Positions 52,717-62,063 of a stretch of 64,000 nt of DNA are shown here, piece after piece. Source of the DNA: Miltoncostaea sp963762825 (GTDB lineage Bacteria > Actinomycetota > Thermoleophilia > Miltoncostaeales > Miltoncostaeaceae). The position numbers and the translations under genes are program-made. Location: the NCBI GenBank assembly GCA_963762825.1, contig CAVXLZ010000001.1, positions 1,364,001-1,428,000 on the forward strand, given 5' to 3'. The stretch's first letter is position 1; the number at the start of each line of letters is the position of its first letter. Under the pieces are notes generated by a model that searched no databases, was not told the origin of the DNA, and worked only from the letters and a program-made list of their open reading frames with translations.

Positions 52717-53682
52717 CTAACGCAGCGTTCTCTGGCCGGCCGACTCGGCGACGAGGTCGGTCAGCGCCGCGGCGAGAGCCTCCGGGGAGTGGCGCACCAT
52801 GCGCCCCTCCTCCGCCAGGTCGCGAGCCACCACGCGCACGCCGAGGGCCTGCAGCCGCTGCCGATCGGCCCTCACCGGCTCCTGCCCCTGGGCCGCGTAG
52901 GCGGCGGCCGCCACCGGGTCGAGCGCCCCCTCGTGGACCAGGATCACATCGACACCGCCGCGGGCGGCCTCGAGGACCCGCTCGAGGTGGTCGACGGCGT
53001 CGAACCCGTCGGTCTCGCCGGGCTGGGTCATGACGTTGCAGACGTAGGCGCGCACTCCGCGGGCTGCCGCGACCGCATCGACCAGCTCCGGGACGGCGAA
53101 GTGCGGGAGCACGCTCGTGAAGAGGCTTCCGGGGCCGAGCAGCACGAGATCGGCGTCGGCGATCGCCTGGAGAGCGGGCGGGTGCGCCTCCGGCTCGGGT
53201 TCCAGCCAGACGCGCCGGCAGGGCCCCGCGCCCGAGGTGATGGCGCTCTCGCCGCACACCCGCGCGCCGTCGGCTCGTTCCGCCCAGAGGCTGATCTGGG
53301 AGAGCGTCGAGGGCAGCACGTTGCCGCGGATGTTCAGCACGTGACTGGACCACTGGATCGCGAGGTCGAAGTTGCCGGTGACCTCGGTGAGCGCCGCCAG
53401 GAAGAGGTTGCCGAAGGAATGGCCCGACAGGTCGCCGGCGGCGAAGCGGTGCTGGAAGAGGCGCCCCATCAGCGACTCGTCCTCGGCCAGGGCGACCAGG
53501 CAGTTGCGGATGTCCCCCGGCGGCAGGACGCCGAGCTCGCGCCGCAGCCGTCCCGACGATCCGCCGTCGTCGGCCACGGTGACGATGGCCGTGATGTCGA
53601 GCTCGTGCCTCTTGAGCCCGCGCAGCAGGGAGGCGAGCCCGGTGCCGCCCCCGAGCGCCGCGATATGGGGGCTGCGGGTCAC
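52717..53682 (-). CDS. yvcK: YvcK/CofD-like protein (gluconeogenesis factor)
   Basis: A 321-residue UDP-sugar-binding protein of the YvcK family. Characteristic: HIAALGGGTGLASLLRGLK, VTVADDGGSSGRLRRELG, ADLVLLGPGSLFTSVLPHF and ICNVMTQPGET-like YVCNVMTQPGETDG. GTG start overlaps the rapZ stop (GTGA). In firmicutes and actinobacteria the order is usually rapZ, yvcK, whiA; no whiA follows here. Confidence 0.94.
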   Translation of the reverse strand: MTRSPHIAALGGGTGLASLLRGLKRHELDITAIVTVADDGGSSGRLRRELGVLPPGDIRNCLVALAEDESLMGRLFQHRFAAGDLSGHSFGNLFLAALTEVTGNFDLAIQWSSHVLNIRGNVLPSTLSQISLWAERADGARVCGESAITSGAGPCRRVWLEPEPEAHPPALQAIADADLVLLGPGSLFTSVLPHFAVPELVDAVAAARGVRAYVCNVMTQPGETDGFDAVDHLERVLEAARGGVDVILVHEGALDPVAAAAYAAQGQEPVRADRQRLQALGVRVVARDLAEEGRMVRHSPEALAAALTDLVAESAGQRTLR

Positions 53683-54561
53683 GCGGCGTCGGCGGGGGCG
53701 CCTGTCGTGCGCCCGATATGCCGGTGCGACACGCGCACATCGAGGGCGCGCGAGTAGCGGACCGCCAGCATCTCGGCGATCGCGACGCTCCGGTGGCGCC
53801 CGCCGGTGCAGCCGATTCCGATCACCACGCTGCTCTTGCCCTCCTGCGCGTACGCCGGGAGCAGGAAGTCGAAGAGCGACTCCAGGCGGGTGCGGAACTC
53901 GTCCATCCCGGGCGCCGCGGCCACGAAGTCGGCGACGGGCCTGTCGAGCCCGGTCAGCGGCTTCAGATCCGGCACATAGTGCGGGTTCTGCAGGAAGCGG
54001 ACATCGAAGAGCAGGTCCACGTCGCGCGGGATCCCGTACTTGTAGCCGAAGGAGACGAACTCGACGTGCATCCGCGGGCGGGTCTCGGGCGCCAGCAGGG
54101 CGTCGCTCACCTGGCGGCGAAGGTCCCAGATCGACATCCCGGTCGTATCGATCACGAGGTCGGCGCGGGCGCGCACCTCGGCCAGCTCGGCCCGCTCCCG
54201 CTCGATGCCGTCCGACACGGTGCCGCCGTCCGAGAGGGGATGGCGGCGGCGGGTCTCTCGGAAGCGATCGAGGAGGGCCTCGTCGGATGCCTCCAGGAAG
54301 ACCACCCGAGGCCGCACCCCGCGTGCCCCCTCCACGCGCTCGAGGACCGGCTCGAGCTCCTTGAACCAGACGCCCCCGCGGACGTCACAGGCGACGGCGG
54401 CCCGGTCCACTCGCGAACCCTCCAGCAGGACGAGATCGGCGAAGGCGGGCAGGAGGCCCGGTGGCAGGTTGTTCAACGCAGAACCAGCCCGCGTCCTCGA
54501 ACGCGCCCATCGCCTTGCTCTTGCCGGCACCGCTCATGCCGGTGATGATCGTCAGCTCCAT
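53679..54561 (-). CDS. rapZ: RapZ/YvcJ nucleotide-binding protein, one frameshift
   Basis: About 293 residues after removing one base. Starting at ATG 54561 it reads MELTIITGMSGAGKSKAM with Walker A GMSGAGKS, then breaks in FCV-NNLPPGLLPAFADLVL: a T is doubled on the minus strand (A at 54475-54476 on the plus). The rest is intact: VDRAAVACDVRGG, DARFLQNPHYVPDLKPLTG-like and the C-terminal IGIGCTGGRHRSVAIAEMLA. Because RapZ is highly conserved and the rest of the gene is clean, a base-call error is likely. Overlaps the uvrC end by 10 bp. Confidence 0.85.
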
Positions 54562-56537
54562 TCATCCTCCCCGGCGGAACCGGCCCCACGGGCGACCGGC
54601 GCCGCTCCCTCGCGCGGCCCCGCGGTCTTGTGGAGACGGTCGTAGACGTCGCGGGCAACCTTCGACGGCACCCCCGGCACCGCCTCCAATTCCTCCCTGC
54701 TGGCCGCGAGGAAACGCTCGGTCGAGCCGAAGTGGCGCAGGATCGCCGACTTGCGAGCGGGCCCCACGCCGGGCAGCGCGTCGAGCACGCTCTGCGTCAT
54801 GCCGCGGTCGCGTTTGCCCCGGTGGTGGCGCAGCGCGAACCGGTGGGCCTCGTCGCGGATGTGCTGCAGCACGCGCAGCGCCGAGGAGCCCTCCTCGAGC
54901 AGCAGCGGGTCGGAGCGCCCGGGCCGGAACACCTCCTCGTGCTTCTTGGCGAGACTCACCACGGGCACGTCCTCGACGCCGGCGGACCGCATGCCGGCCA
55001 GCGCCGCGCCGAGTTGCCCCTTGCCGCCGTCGATCACCACCAGCCCCGGCCGTGCCGCGAACGACGGATCGTCCTCGGGTGCGAGGAGACGGGCGAAGCG
55101 CCGCTGCAGCGCCTCCTCCATGCGGGCGAAGTCGTCGGGACCACCCTCGTAGCGCATCGTGAACGTGCGGTAGTTGGCCTTCGCCGGAGCGCCGCCCTCG
55201 AAGACGACCATCGACGCCACGGCGTAGGTGTCGCCGAGGTTGGAGATGTCGTAGCACTCGATTCGCGCAGGGGGCGACGGCAGACCGAGGCGATCCTGGA
55301 GATCGGCCAGCGCGTCGCGTCGACGGGCGCGCGCCTGCTCGTGCCGGCGCTGGTCCTGATCGAGGGCGAAGCGGGCGTTGCGCTCGGCGAGCTCGGCCAG
55401 CTTGCGCTTGTCGCCGCGGGCCGAGGCCCGCACCTCCACCCGGCTGCCGCGCCGCTCGGTGAGAAGCGCCTCGAGGTCGGCCTCGGCCGCGCTGCCGCGC
55501 GGCACCACCACGAGGGCCGGGATCGCCAGGGCCATGGCGTAGTACTCGTATGCGAACTGCACGAGCAGAGTGGCCTCGTCCTCGGCGCCCGCGGTGTCGA
55601 GGAAGAAGGACTGGCGGTCCTGGAGCACCCCGTCGCGCACCTGCAGCACCTGCACGTTCGCCGAATCGCCGTCGACGGCGATGCCGAGCACGTCGGCCGT
55701 GCCCACCGACCCCGCCGTGGCGAACTGGCGCTCCATCAGGTGGCGCACCGCCGAGAGCCGGTTGCGCACCGCCGCGGCCCGCTCGAACTCCTGGGCCTCG
55801 GACGCCTCGCGCATCTCCTGCTCCAGCTCGCGCTCGAGACCGCGGTAGCGCCCCGACAGGAGGGCGATGATCTTGTCGATCAACGCCCGGTACTCCTCCC
55901 GGGAGATGTAGCCGACGCACGGAGCCAGGCAGCGCTTGATGTGGTAGTCGAGGCACGGGACCCCCGACGGCCGACCCGGCTCCCTCCCCTCGCACGGTCG
56001 GCTGGGGAAGATCTTGCCGATCAGCTTGAGCGTCTCGCGCACCTTGTACGCGTTGGAGAAGGGTCCGAAGTAGAGCCGGTCGCGGCGGTGCTTCTCGCGG
56101 GTGAAGTAGACCCGCGGATACTCCTCGTCGAGGCTGATCCCGATGTAGGGGTAGCTCTTGTCGTCGCGCAGGCGCACGTTGAAGGCCGGTCGATGGCGTT
56201 TGACCAGATTCGCCTCCAGTATCAGCGCCTCGCTCTCGGAGCCCGTCACGAACACCTCGACCCGGTCGATGCGTGCGACCAGGTCGTCGATCTTCGGATG
56301 CAGCCCCGAGCGCGCGCTCATCCGCCGGCGGGCCGCGGCCGCGTCGGGCCGCAAGGGGGCCTGGAAGTACGAGAGCACGCGGCGTCGCAACGACTTGGCC
56401 TTGCCGACGTAGAGCACCCGGTCGGCGTCGTCGCGGTAGATGTAGACGCCGGGACCGCTCGGCAGTGCCGCGAGCTGGTCGCGGAGTGGGGCGGATTCCG
56501 ACACTCGACGTCGAGTATTGCAGCCCTGCCGTGACAC
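54552..56537 (-). CDS. uvrC: Excinuclease ABC subunit C
   Basis: A 661-residue nucleotide-excision endonuclease. GIY-YIG domain: GPGVYIYRDDADRVLYVGKA; UVR-type Cys cluster and helices in LDYHIKRCLAPCVGYIS; RNase H-like part ECYDISNLGDTYAVASMVV, VIDGGKGQLGAAL; C-terminal HhH (LDALPGVGPARKSAILRHFG). A GTG at 56504 (VSESAPLRDQ) would be a shorter alternative start (650 aa) and sits on a 14-bp palindrome. First gene of the uvrC-rapZ-yvcK chain. Confidence 0.95.
   Translation of the reverse strand: MSRQGCNTRRRVSESAPLRDQLAALPSGPGVYIYRDDADRVLYVGKAKSLRRRVLSYFQAPLRPDAAAARRRMSARSGLHPKIDDLVARIDRVEVFVTGSESEALILEANLVKRHRPAFNVRLRDDKSYPYIGISLDEEYPRVYFTREKHRRDRLYFGPFSNAYKVRETLKLIGKIFPSRPCEGREPGRPSGVPCLDYHIKRCLAPCVGYISREEYRALIDKIIALLSGRYRGLERELEQEMREASEAQEFERAAAVRNRLSAVRHLMERQFATAGSVGTADVLGIAVDGDSANVQVLQVRDGVLQDRQSFFLDTAGAEDEATLLVQFAYEYYAMALAIPALVVVPRGSAAEADLEALLTERRGSRVEVRASARGDKRKLAELAERNARFALDQDQRRHEQARARRRDALADLQDRLGLPSPPARIECYDISNLGDTYAVASMVVFEGGAPAKANYRTFTMRYEGGPDDFARMEEALQRRFARLLAPEDDPSFAARPGLVVIDGGKGQLGAALAGMRSAGVEDVPVVSLAKKHEEVFRPGRSDPLLLEEGSSALRVLQHIRDEAHRFALRHHRGKRDRGMTQSVLDALPGVGPARKSAILRHFGSTERFLAASREELEAVPGVPSKVARDVYDRLHKTAGPREGAAPVARGAGSAGEDEWS
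56503..56516. promoter_or_regulatory. 14-bp palindrome ACTCGACGTCGAGT at the uvrC start
   Basis: A perfect palindrome overlapping the possible GTG start of uvrC. It differs from the CGAAC-N4-GTTCG box at 43587. It may be a regulator site or coincidental. Confidence 0.4.
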
Positions 56538-56639
56538 GAGTCCCGAGGGCCCGGGCGGCGGCGGATGGGGCGCGAGGCGCGTGATGCCAAGGCGCCCGGT
56601 GGTGTCGCCTCGCTCGGGACGGCCCGCCTCCCACGATCC

Positions 56640-57950
56640 TCAGACGAAACGGTCGTCGATGCGGATCAGCCTCACTCCCCCTGCCGGCCCGCCGGTGACC
56701 ACGCCCACGCCCCCGGCGAGGGCGAGGATGCGCGCCACGTACGCCTGCGTCTCGGGGTAGGGCGGGATGCCCCCGAAGCGCCGGACCGCACCCGGTCCGG
56801 CGTTGTACGCGGCCAGCGCCAGGGGCACCGAGCCGAAGTCCCGGACATGGCCCGCCAGGAGGCGACCCGCCGCCGGGATCGCCTGGGCGGGGTCGAACGG
56901 ATCGCGCAGGCCGAGCCCGGCCGCGGTGGCGGGCATGAACTGAGCGATCCCCTGGGCACCGGCCGGGCTGACCGCCCGCGGATCGAACCCCGACTCCGCT
57001 CTCAGGAGCGCGGCCAGGAGGGTCGGCGAGAGGCCGTTGGCCGTGGCGGAGGTGGCGACGACGGCTCGCAGGCCGGAGGGCACCCACGCCGGGAGGGCAG
57101 CGATGGACGCGCGCCCCGGGCCGGAGTCGATCCCCACCCCCTCTCCCCCGCAGCCGGGACCATAGCCCCAGTGCCAGGGCTCCCACGAGTAGCGCTGCAC
57201 GAAGCCGAAGCGCTCGCCGTTGGCCGCCAGCCACGGATGTGCGGCGCGCCCGGCGTTCATGTTCAGATCGAGTTCGGTGGCGTCGCGATGGCGGCTGCGT
57301 CCCGGCGGCGCCACCCATCTCGGATCGGGATGGCGGGCGAAGAGCACCGCCTGCTCGGCGTCGCTGCGAAAACCGCTCACGACGATCAGATCGACCCCCT
57401 CGGAGCGGGCGGCGGCGTCCATCAGATCGAAGGCGGCGGCGACCGCGGGGCACATCGGCTTGCCGTCCCGATAGCGGAGCGGCCCCGCGTAGCCCCCGCC
57501 CCTCGCCCACCCCGCCGGTCCGGCGTCGGCGAGGGCCCCGGCGACGACGAGACCCGCCCGGGCGGCCGCCCGGGATCGGGACCCGCGTGGGCCCGGGGCG
57601 CTGACGACGACCTCGACCGTCGTCGGAGGCCATGCCCTCGACGGGAAGCGCAGCTCCTCGACCCGCGCCCCAGCCGGTGCGGCCGCGATGCGGGCGGTGG
57701 CGATCAGGCGGTCGCGCCACCGCTCAGCCCGCCTGGGACCGTCGAGCGCCACCTCTGCGAAGCGCGCGCCGAGCTCCCGGCCCGCGGAGAGGGCCGCGAC
57801 GTCGGCCGCGCCCTGCGCCTGCGCCACCGCCAGTTGCGCCTGCCCGAGAACGAACAGCGACACCGAGCCGGCCAGCACGATCGCCGCCACCACGAGCGCG
57901 AGGGGCAGGGCCTGACCGGCCCGAGGATCGCGACCCCGCCGGGGGCTCAT
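56640..57950 (-). CDS. TadG-like anchor fused to VanY peptidase and SLT lytic transglycosylase
   Basis: A 436-residue three-part protein. Residues 1-60 match TadE/TadG-type pilus-assembly or Rv3654c-like anchors (GQALPLALVVAAIVLAGSVS, LGQAQLAVAQAQGAADVAAL). Residues about 175-275 resemble a D-Ala-D-Ala carboxypeptidase (VanY): LIVVSGFRSDAEQAVLF, SRHRDATELDLN and YSWEPWHWGYGPGC with Ser/His/Asp metal ligands. Residues about 300-400 resemble a lytic transglycosylase (SLT): LLRAESGFDPRAVSPAGAQG, IAQFMPATAA, LALAAYNAGPGAV with the catalytic Glu. Such a fusion points to peptidoglycan remodelling at a pilus or secretion site (inference). Overlaps the next TadE gene by 4 bp. Confidence 0.85.
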   Translation of the reverse strand: MSPRRGRDPRAGQALPLALVVAAIVLAGSVSLFVLGQAQLAVAQAQGAADVAALSAGRELGARFAEVALDGPRRAERWRDRLIATARIAAAPAGARVEELRFPSRAWPPTTVEVVVSAPGPRGSRSRAAARAGLVVAGALADAGPAGWARGGGYAGPLRYRDGKPMCPAVAAAFDLMDAAARSEGVDLIVVSGFRSDAEQAVLFARHPDPRWVAPPGRSRHRDATELDLNMNAGRAAHPWLAANGERFGFVQRYSWEPWHWGYGPGCGGEGVGIDSGPGRASIAALPAWVPSGLRAVVATSATANGLSPTLLAALLRAESGFDPRAVSPAGAQGIAQFMPATAAGLGLRDPFDPAQAIPAAGRLLAGHVRDFGSVPLALAAYNAGPGAVRRFGGIPPYPETQAYVARILALAGGVGVVTGGPAGGVRLIRIDDRFV

Positions 57951-58213
57951 GGGGTCCGGATTCCCGCGCGGGCCACGACCCGCAATCCGGTGACGCCGGG
58001 AATCACGACCGGGACCGGAGCGGTGGCCGATACGACCACCGGGCGTCCCGCGCCCTCGGCGTGCAGTGCGCGATCGCGAACCTCCTCCTGGGCCGCGAGC
58101 CCCGCCCCGATGGCGGCCATGAGCTGCCATCCGAGCAGCCCGGCGAGGACGATCACCGGAACCATCGCCAGCAACTCGACCGCGGCCTGGCCGCTCCCCC
58201 CTCGCTGCCTCAT
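57947..58213 (-). CDS. TadE-like protein
   Basis: An 88-residue protein with the TadE hallmark GQAAVELLAMVPVIVLAGLL (charged residue then a hydrophobic helix) at the N-terminus, prepilin-like. Overlaps both neighbours by 4 bp. Confidence 0.8.
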   Translation of the reverse strand: MRQRGGSGQAAVELLAMVPVIVLAGLLGWQLMAAIGAGLAAQEEVRDRALHAEGAGRPVVVSATAPVPVVIPGVTGLRVVARAGIRTP

Positions 58214-58557
58214 CGGCGCACCAGGGCCTCGGCCTCGACCGACGCGAGCCGGGGTATGAACGGCACCACGCGCGGGACGACCAGCCGGATGCGGACGACC
58301 GGGCGACTGTCGAGCACCATGGCGCGCGCGCCCCGGGCGTAGCCCTCCGGGAGGGAGCGCAGGGCGGCATCGCGTGCCGGTGCTCCCACCTCGGCGGCGC
58401 GCGCTCCCGCCCGAGCCGCTCCGCCGGCGAGGATCCAGGCGTACCCGGCCATGGCCATCTGCCAGCCGACCAACCCGATGAGCACGAGCGCGGGAAGGAG
58501 CGCCACCAGCTCCACCAGCGTCTGGCCCTCCTGGGCCTGGGGACGTCGCCGTCGCAT
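58210..58557 (-). CDS. TadE-like protein
   Basis: A 115-residue protein with EGQTLVELVALLPALVLIGL, the prepilin-like TadE motif, plus a second, polar half. First of three overlapping TadE/TadG-like genes; no tad ATPase or membrane core is in the window. Confidence 0.8.
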   Translation of the reverse strand: MRRRRPQAQEGQTLVELVALLPALVLIGLVGWQMAMAGYAWILAGGAARAGARAAEVGAPARDAALRSLPEGYARGARAMVLDSRPVVRIRLVVPRVVPFIPRLASVEAEALVRR

Positions 58558-58635
58558 GGCCCCACGCTAGGAGAGCCCCCCGTCACAGCTCCGCGCCGAC
58601 GCGTGCCGGATGGCGCACCACACCGTCGCGATCGA

Positions 58636-59004
58636 TCAGCGGAAGCGGCGGCTCTCCCGGACGACCCAGACGATGACCAGCACGAGGGCGGCGATCAGGG
58701 CCAGCACGCCGAGGGGGGTGAGGCGGTCGCCGAGCAGCGGGAACCCCAGGAACAGCAGCAGCACGATCGCGGTCGTGCAGGCGATCACCACATTGCGCTG
58801 CCAGGGCTTCAGCACCAACCAGGCGAGCTGGTTGCGACGGAAGTAGTTGTACGCGAAGGAGACCAGCGCGGCGACGAAGATCACCTGGATGATCAGGCCG
58901 AGCGAGTTGGCCGACGCACCGAAGCCCTCCTGGGAGACGAACACCAGCCCCGCGACCGCCGCGACGATCGCGGCGTTGCGGACGGCGATCCAGTTGATCC
59001 TCAC
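58636..59004 (-). CDS. Hypothetical three- to four-span membrane protein
   Basis: A 122-residue protein with four likely membrane helices (AVRNAAIVAAVAGLVFVSQ, LGLIIQVIFVAALVSFAYNY, VVIACTTAIVLLLFLGFPLL, LGVLALIAALVLVIVWVV). GTG start overlaps the thrS stop (GTGA), so translationally coupled to thrS. No family recognised. Confidence 0.7.
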   Translation of the reverse strand: MRINWIAVRNAAIVAAVAGLVFVSQEGFGASANSLGLIIQVIFVAALVSFAYNYFRRNQLAWLVLKPWQRNVVIACTTAIVLLLFLGFPLLGDRLTPLGVLALIAALVLVIVWVVRESRRFR

Positions 59005-60914
59005 AGCTCGGCCGGCGGCCGGGCCTCGTCCGCCAGCTGGGCGGCGAGCTCCTCGAGGGGCACCGCACCGCGATCGCCCTGGTGGCGGGCCCGCGCCGAC
59101 GCGGTGCCCGCCTCGGCTTCCTTGTCGCCCACGATCAGCAGGTAGGGCACCTTGGAGAGCTCGCCGTCGCGGATGCGCCTCCCGATCGACTCGCTGCGGG
59201 CATCGACCTCGACGCGCAGCCCCTCCCGGCGCAGGCGCGCGCGCACCGACTCGGCATAGCCGTGATGGCGGTCGGAGACCGGGACCACCCGGGCCTGCAC
59301 GGGGGCCAGCCAGAGCGGGAAATCGCCGCCCGTGTTCTCGATCAGGATCCCGAGGAAGCGCTCGATGGAGCCGGTGATCGCCCGGTGGATCATCACCGGT
59401 CGCTCCTCGCTGTCCTCGGCGGTGGTGTAGACGAGGCCGAAGCGCTCGGGCAGGTAGAAGTCGAGCTGGCAGGTGCCCAGCTGCCAGGAGCGTCCCATCA
59501 CGTCGGTCACCTGGAAGTCGATCTTCGGTCCGTAGAAGGCGCCGTCGCCGACCTTCAGCCCGTACTCGCGGTCGCCCAGCGCGCTGCTCAAGGCCTCCTC
59601 GGCGGCGTCCCACATCTGCGGCGTGCCGGTGGCCTTCTCGGGCCGGGTGGACAGCTTGAGCTGCACCTCGTGAAAACCGAACCTGGCATAGAAGCGGTCG
59701 GTGAGGTCGAGGATCGCGTTGACCTCGTCCTGCACCTGGTCGAGCCGGCAGAAGACGTGGGCGTCGTCCTGGGTGAAGGCGCGCACCCGGAACAGGCCGT
59801 GCAGCACGCCCGAGAGCTCATGGCGGTGTACGTGACCGAACTCGGCGTAGCGGATCGGCAGATCGCGGTAGCTGTGGCGACGGCTGCGATAGACCAGGCA
59901 AGCACCGGGACAGTTCATCGGCTTGATCGCGAAGTTCTGGCCCTCCACCTCCGAGAAGTACATGTTCTCGCGGTAGTTCTCCCAGTGGCCGCTGGTCTTC
60001 CACAGCTCGTCGGAGAGCATCGTGGGCGTCTGGATCTCGTCGTAGTCCATGCCGGCCAGCTCGTCGCGCACGGCGCCCTTGATGCCGTTGACGACGACCA
60101 TCCCCTTGGGCAGGAAGAAGGGGAAGCCGGGGCCCATGTCGTCGAAGTGGAAGAGGTCGAGGTCGCGGCCGACCCGGCGATGGTCGTTGGCGCGGGCCTG
60201 CTCGAGTCGCTGCAGGTGGGCGTCGAGGTCCTTGGCGCTGGTGAAGGCGGTCGCATAGAGCCGTGTGAGCTGGGGGTTCTTCTCGCTGCCGCGCCAGTAG
60301 GCACCGGCCACCGACTGCAGCCTGACGGGGCCGATACGCCCCGAGTCCTGGACGTGCGGGCCGCGACAGAGGTCGATGAAGTCGCGCTGGCGATAGAGAG
60401 AGACCTCGGTCTCGCCCTGGCGCTCGAGCTCGTCGATCTGGTTGACCTTGTAGGGATCCTCGCGCTCGGCGAAGTAGGCGCGCGCATCGGCCACGCTCAT
60501 CACGCTGCGCTGGAAGGGCGCCTTCGCGGAGATGATGCGGGAGATCTCGGCCTCGATGGCCGGGAAGTCGTCCTCCGTGAGCGGGCGCGGAAGGTCGAAG
60601 TCGTAGTAGAAGCCGTCCTCGATCGGCGGTCCGAAGCCGAACTTGGCTCCCGGCACGACCGTCTGGACCGCCTCGGCCATCACGTGCGCCGCCGAGTGGC
60701 GCATCACGTAGAGGTAGTCGTCGCCGCTCTTCGAGGTGACGATCTGGATCGCATCGCCGTCGGCGAGCGGGCGCGCCAGGTCGCGGATCTCGTCTCCCAC
60801 CCGCACGGCCACCGCGGCCTTGGCCAGGCCGGGGCCGATCGCGGAAGCGGCATCGTGGCCCGTCGCCCCCTCGGGCAACTCCAGCCGGCTGCCATCGGGA
60901 AGCGTCACGGTCAT
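59001..60914 (-). CDS. thrS: Threonyl-tRNA synthetase
   Basis: A 637-residue class II synthetase. TGS domain at the N-terminus, editing domain with MRHSAAHVMAEAVQ and the Cys-containing HxxC-type LCRGPHV, catalytic motifs IKPMNCPGACLVY and RYAEFGHVHRHELSG, and C-terminal anticodon domain (VVPVSDRHHGYAE). ATG at 60914 gives normal length. Divergent from the membrane protein at 60990. Confidence 0.97.
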   Translation of the reverse strand: MTVTLPDGSRLELPEGATGHDAASAIGPGLAKAAVAVRVGDEIRDLARPLADGDAIQIVTSKSGDDYLYVMRHSAAHVMAEAVQTVVPGAKFGFGPPIEDGFYYDFDLPRPLTEDDFPAIEAEISRIISAKAPFQRSVMSVADARAYFAEREDPYKVNQIDELERQGETEVSLYRQRDFIDLCRGPHVQDSGRIGPVRLQSVAGAYWRGSEKNPQLTRLYATAFTSAKDLDAHLQRLEQARANDHRRVGRDLDLFHFDDMGPGFPFFLPKGMVVVNGIKGAVRDELAGMDYDEIQTPTMLSDELWKTSGHWENYRENMYFSEVEGQNFAIKPMNCPGACLVYRSRRHSYRDLPIRYAEFGHVHRHELSGVLHGLFRVRAFTQDDAHVFCRLDQVQDEVNAILDLTDRFYARFGFHEVQLKLSTRPEKATGTPQMWDAAEEALSSALGDREYGLKVGDGAFYGPKIDFQVTDVMGRSWQLGTCQLDFYLPERFGLVYTTAEDSEERPVMIHRAITGSIERFLGILIENTGGDFPLWLAPVQARVVPVSDRHHGYAESVRARLRREGLRVEVDARSESIGRRIRDGELSKVPYLLIVGDKEAEAGTASARARHQGDRGAVPLEELAAQLADEARPPAEL

Positions 60915-60989
60915 CGCCCGCGGACTCTACCAACGGCCCCGGCGACTCCCGGAGGGCTTGTGGGCGCGCGGTTCGGGCGTGATGATCCG

Positions 60990-61469
60990 ATGATGCTGGA
61001 GCGCTTCCTCTACCGGCCGGACGGCCGCATGCATGTGGGTCGCATGATCGGGCTCGCGGTCACCACCGTGGCCTTCGCGTTGTTCGGCAGCTTCCTGCTC
61101 GTGGTGACGCCGCTCCTCAGCGGCCATGAGGGCCTGCGGACGCTCTGGGTGCTGTTCTCGGTCTTCCTGCTGAAGTTCCCGCTCGTCGGGCTGTTGTGGT
61201 GGTTCATCGTGAAGAACAAGGAGTGGCCGGTGCGTCCCCCGATCTGGGACGACCGTGAGACCCGTGAGATCCTCGACTACCTGGTCGCCGAGGCCGACCG
61301 CGTCCGACTCCTGCCCGACGCCGAGGCACGGCTGGGATACCTGCGGACCGAGGCCTGGAACGTCGCCGATCGCGTGGGGGGCGACGCCAAGGTGGATGCC
61401 GTGGACGTGGCCCTCCACCTGGATCAGCTCCTGTCGCGCCCGCGGAACCGGGGCCTTCCCGAGCGTTGA
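60990..61469 (+). CDS. Hypothetical membrane protein
   Basis: A 159-residue protein with two membrane helices (GLAVTTVAFALFGSFLLVVT, LWVLFSVFLLKFPLVGLLWW) followed by a cytosolic helical part (IWDDRETREILDYLVAEADR). Stop overlaps the start of the next gene (TGATG). No family recognised. Confidence 0.7.
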   Translation: MMLERFLYRPDGRMHVGRMIGLAVTTVAFALFGSFLLVVTPLLSGHEGLRTLWVLFSVFLLKFPLVGLLWWFIVKNKEWPVRPPIWDDRETREILDYLVAEADRVRLLPDAEARLGYLRTEAWNVADRVGGDAKVDAVDVALHLDQLLSRPRNRGLPER

Positions 61470-62041
61470 TGCCCGCGGGTCCACACGCCGATCTGCTGGC
61501 CGAGGCCATCGCCGCCGACGGTGACGCGTGGACGGCGCTGTTCGCGGGTCGTATCGCCGACGCCCACGCCGGCCTCGAGGCCGCCGCCGCGCTCTATCGC
61601 AGATCGTGGGAGGAGGCGCCGCCGCGAAGCTTCGGGCGCCTGGTGGCGCACCTGAAGTCGGCCACCCTCGCGGGCGAGCCGGACGAGGCGGCGGCCTACG
61701 TACGCGCGCAGCTCGGCGACGGCTGCGACTCGCCGACCTCCTGCTACGCACTGGCAGTGGCGGCGCTCATCGAGGACGACGACGACCTCGCCGCGCGGGC
61801 GGCGACGGGTATGGCCGAGGGCGGCGAGGCGTTCGCGCGGGCGGGAGAGGCCCTCGCGGCGCTCGCCGCGCGGGACGGGCGGCGCTACGCCGTGGCGGTC
61901 GCGGCGATCGTGGCCGATTTCGAGAGCCGCGAGCAGCACCTCACGGGCGTGGCGGTAGCCGACACCGCAATGCTGATGGAGGCCCTCGCCGAGCGGCGGG
62001 AGATGGCGGTCCGGCCATCGTCGGACCTCATCCCGGGCTGA
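61469..62041 (+). CDS. Hypothetical Ala-rich protein
   Basis: A 190-residue soluble protein of mostly helical, tetratricopeptide-like appearance (ADAHAGLEAAAALYRRSW, GRLVAHLKSATLAGEPDEAA, GEALAALAARDGRRYAVAV). ATG at 61469 overlaps the previous stop. Function unknown. Confidence 0.65.
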   Translation: MPAGPHADLLAEAIAADGDAWTALFAGRIADAHAGLEAAAALYRRSWEEAPPRSFGRLVAHLKSATLAGEPDEAAAYVRAQLGDGCDSPTSCYALAVAALIEDDDDLAARAATGMAEGGEAFARAGEALAALAARDGRRYAVAVAAIVADFESREQHLTGVAVADTAMLMEALAERREMAVRPSSDLIPG

Positions 62042-62063
62042 CCGCAGCCGGGCGGCGCCATCA

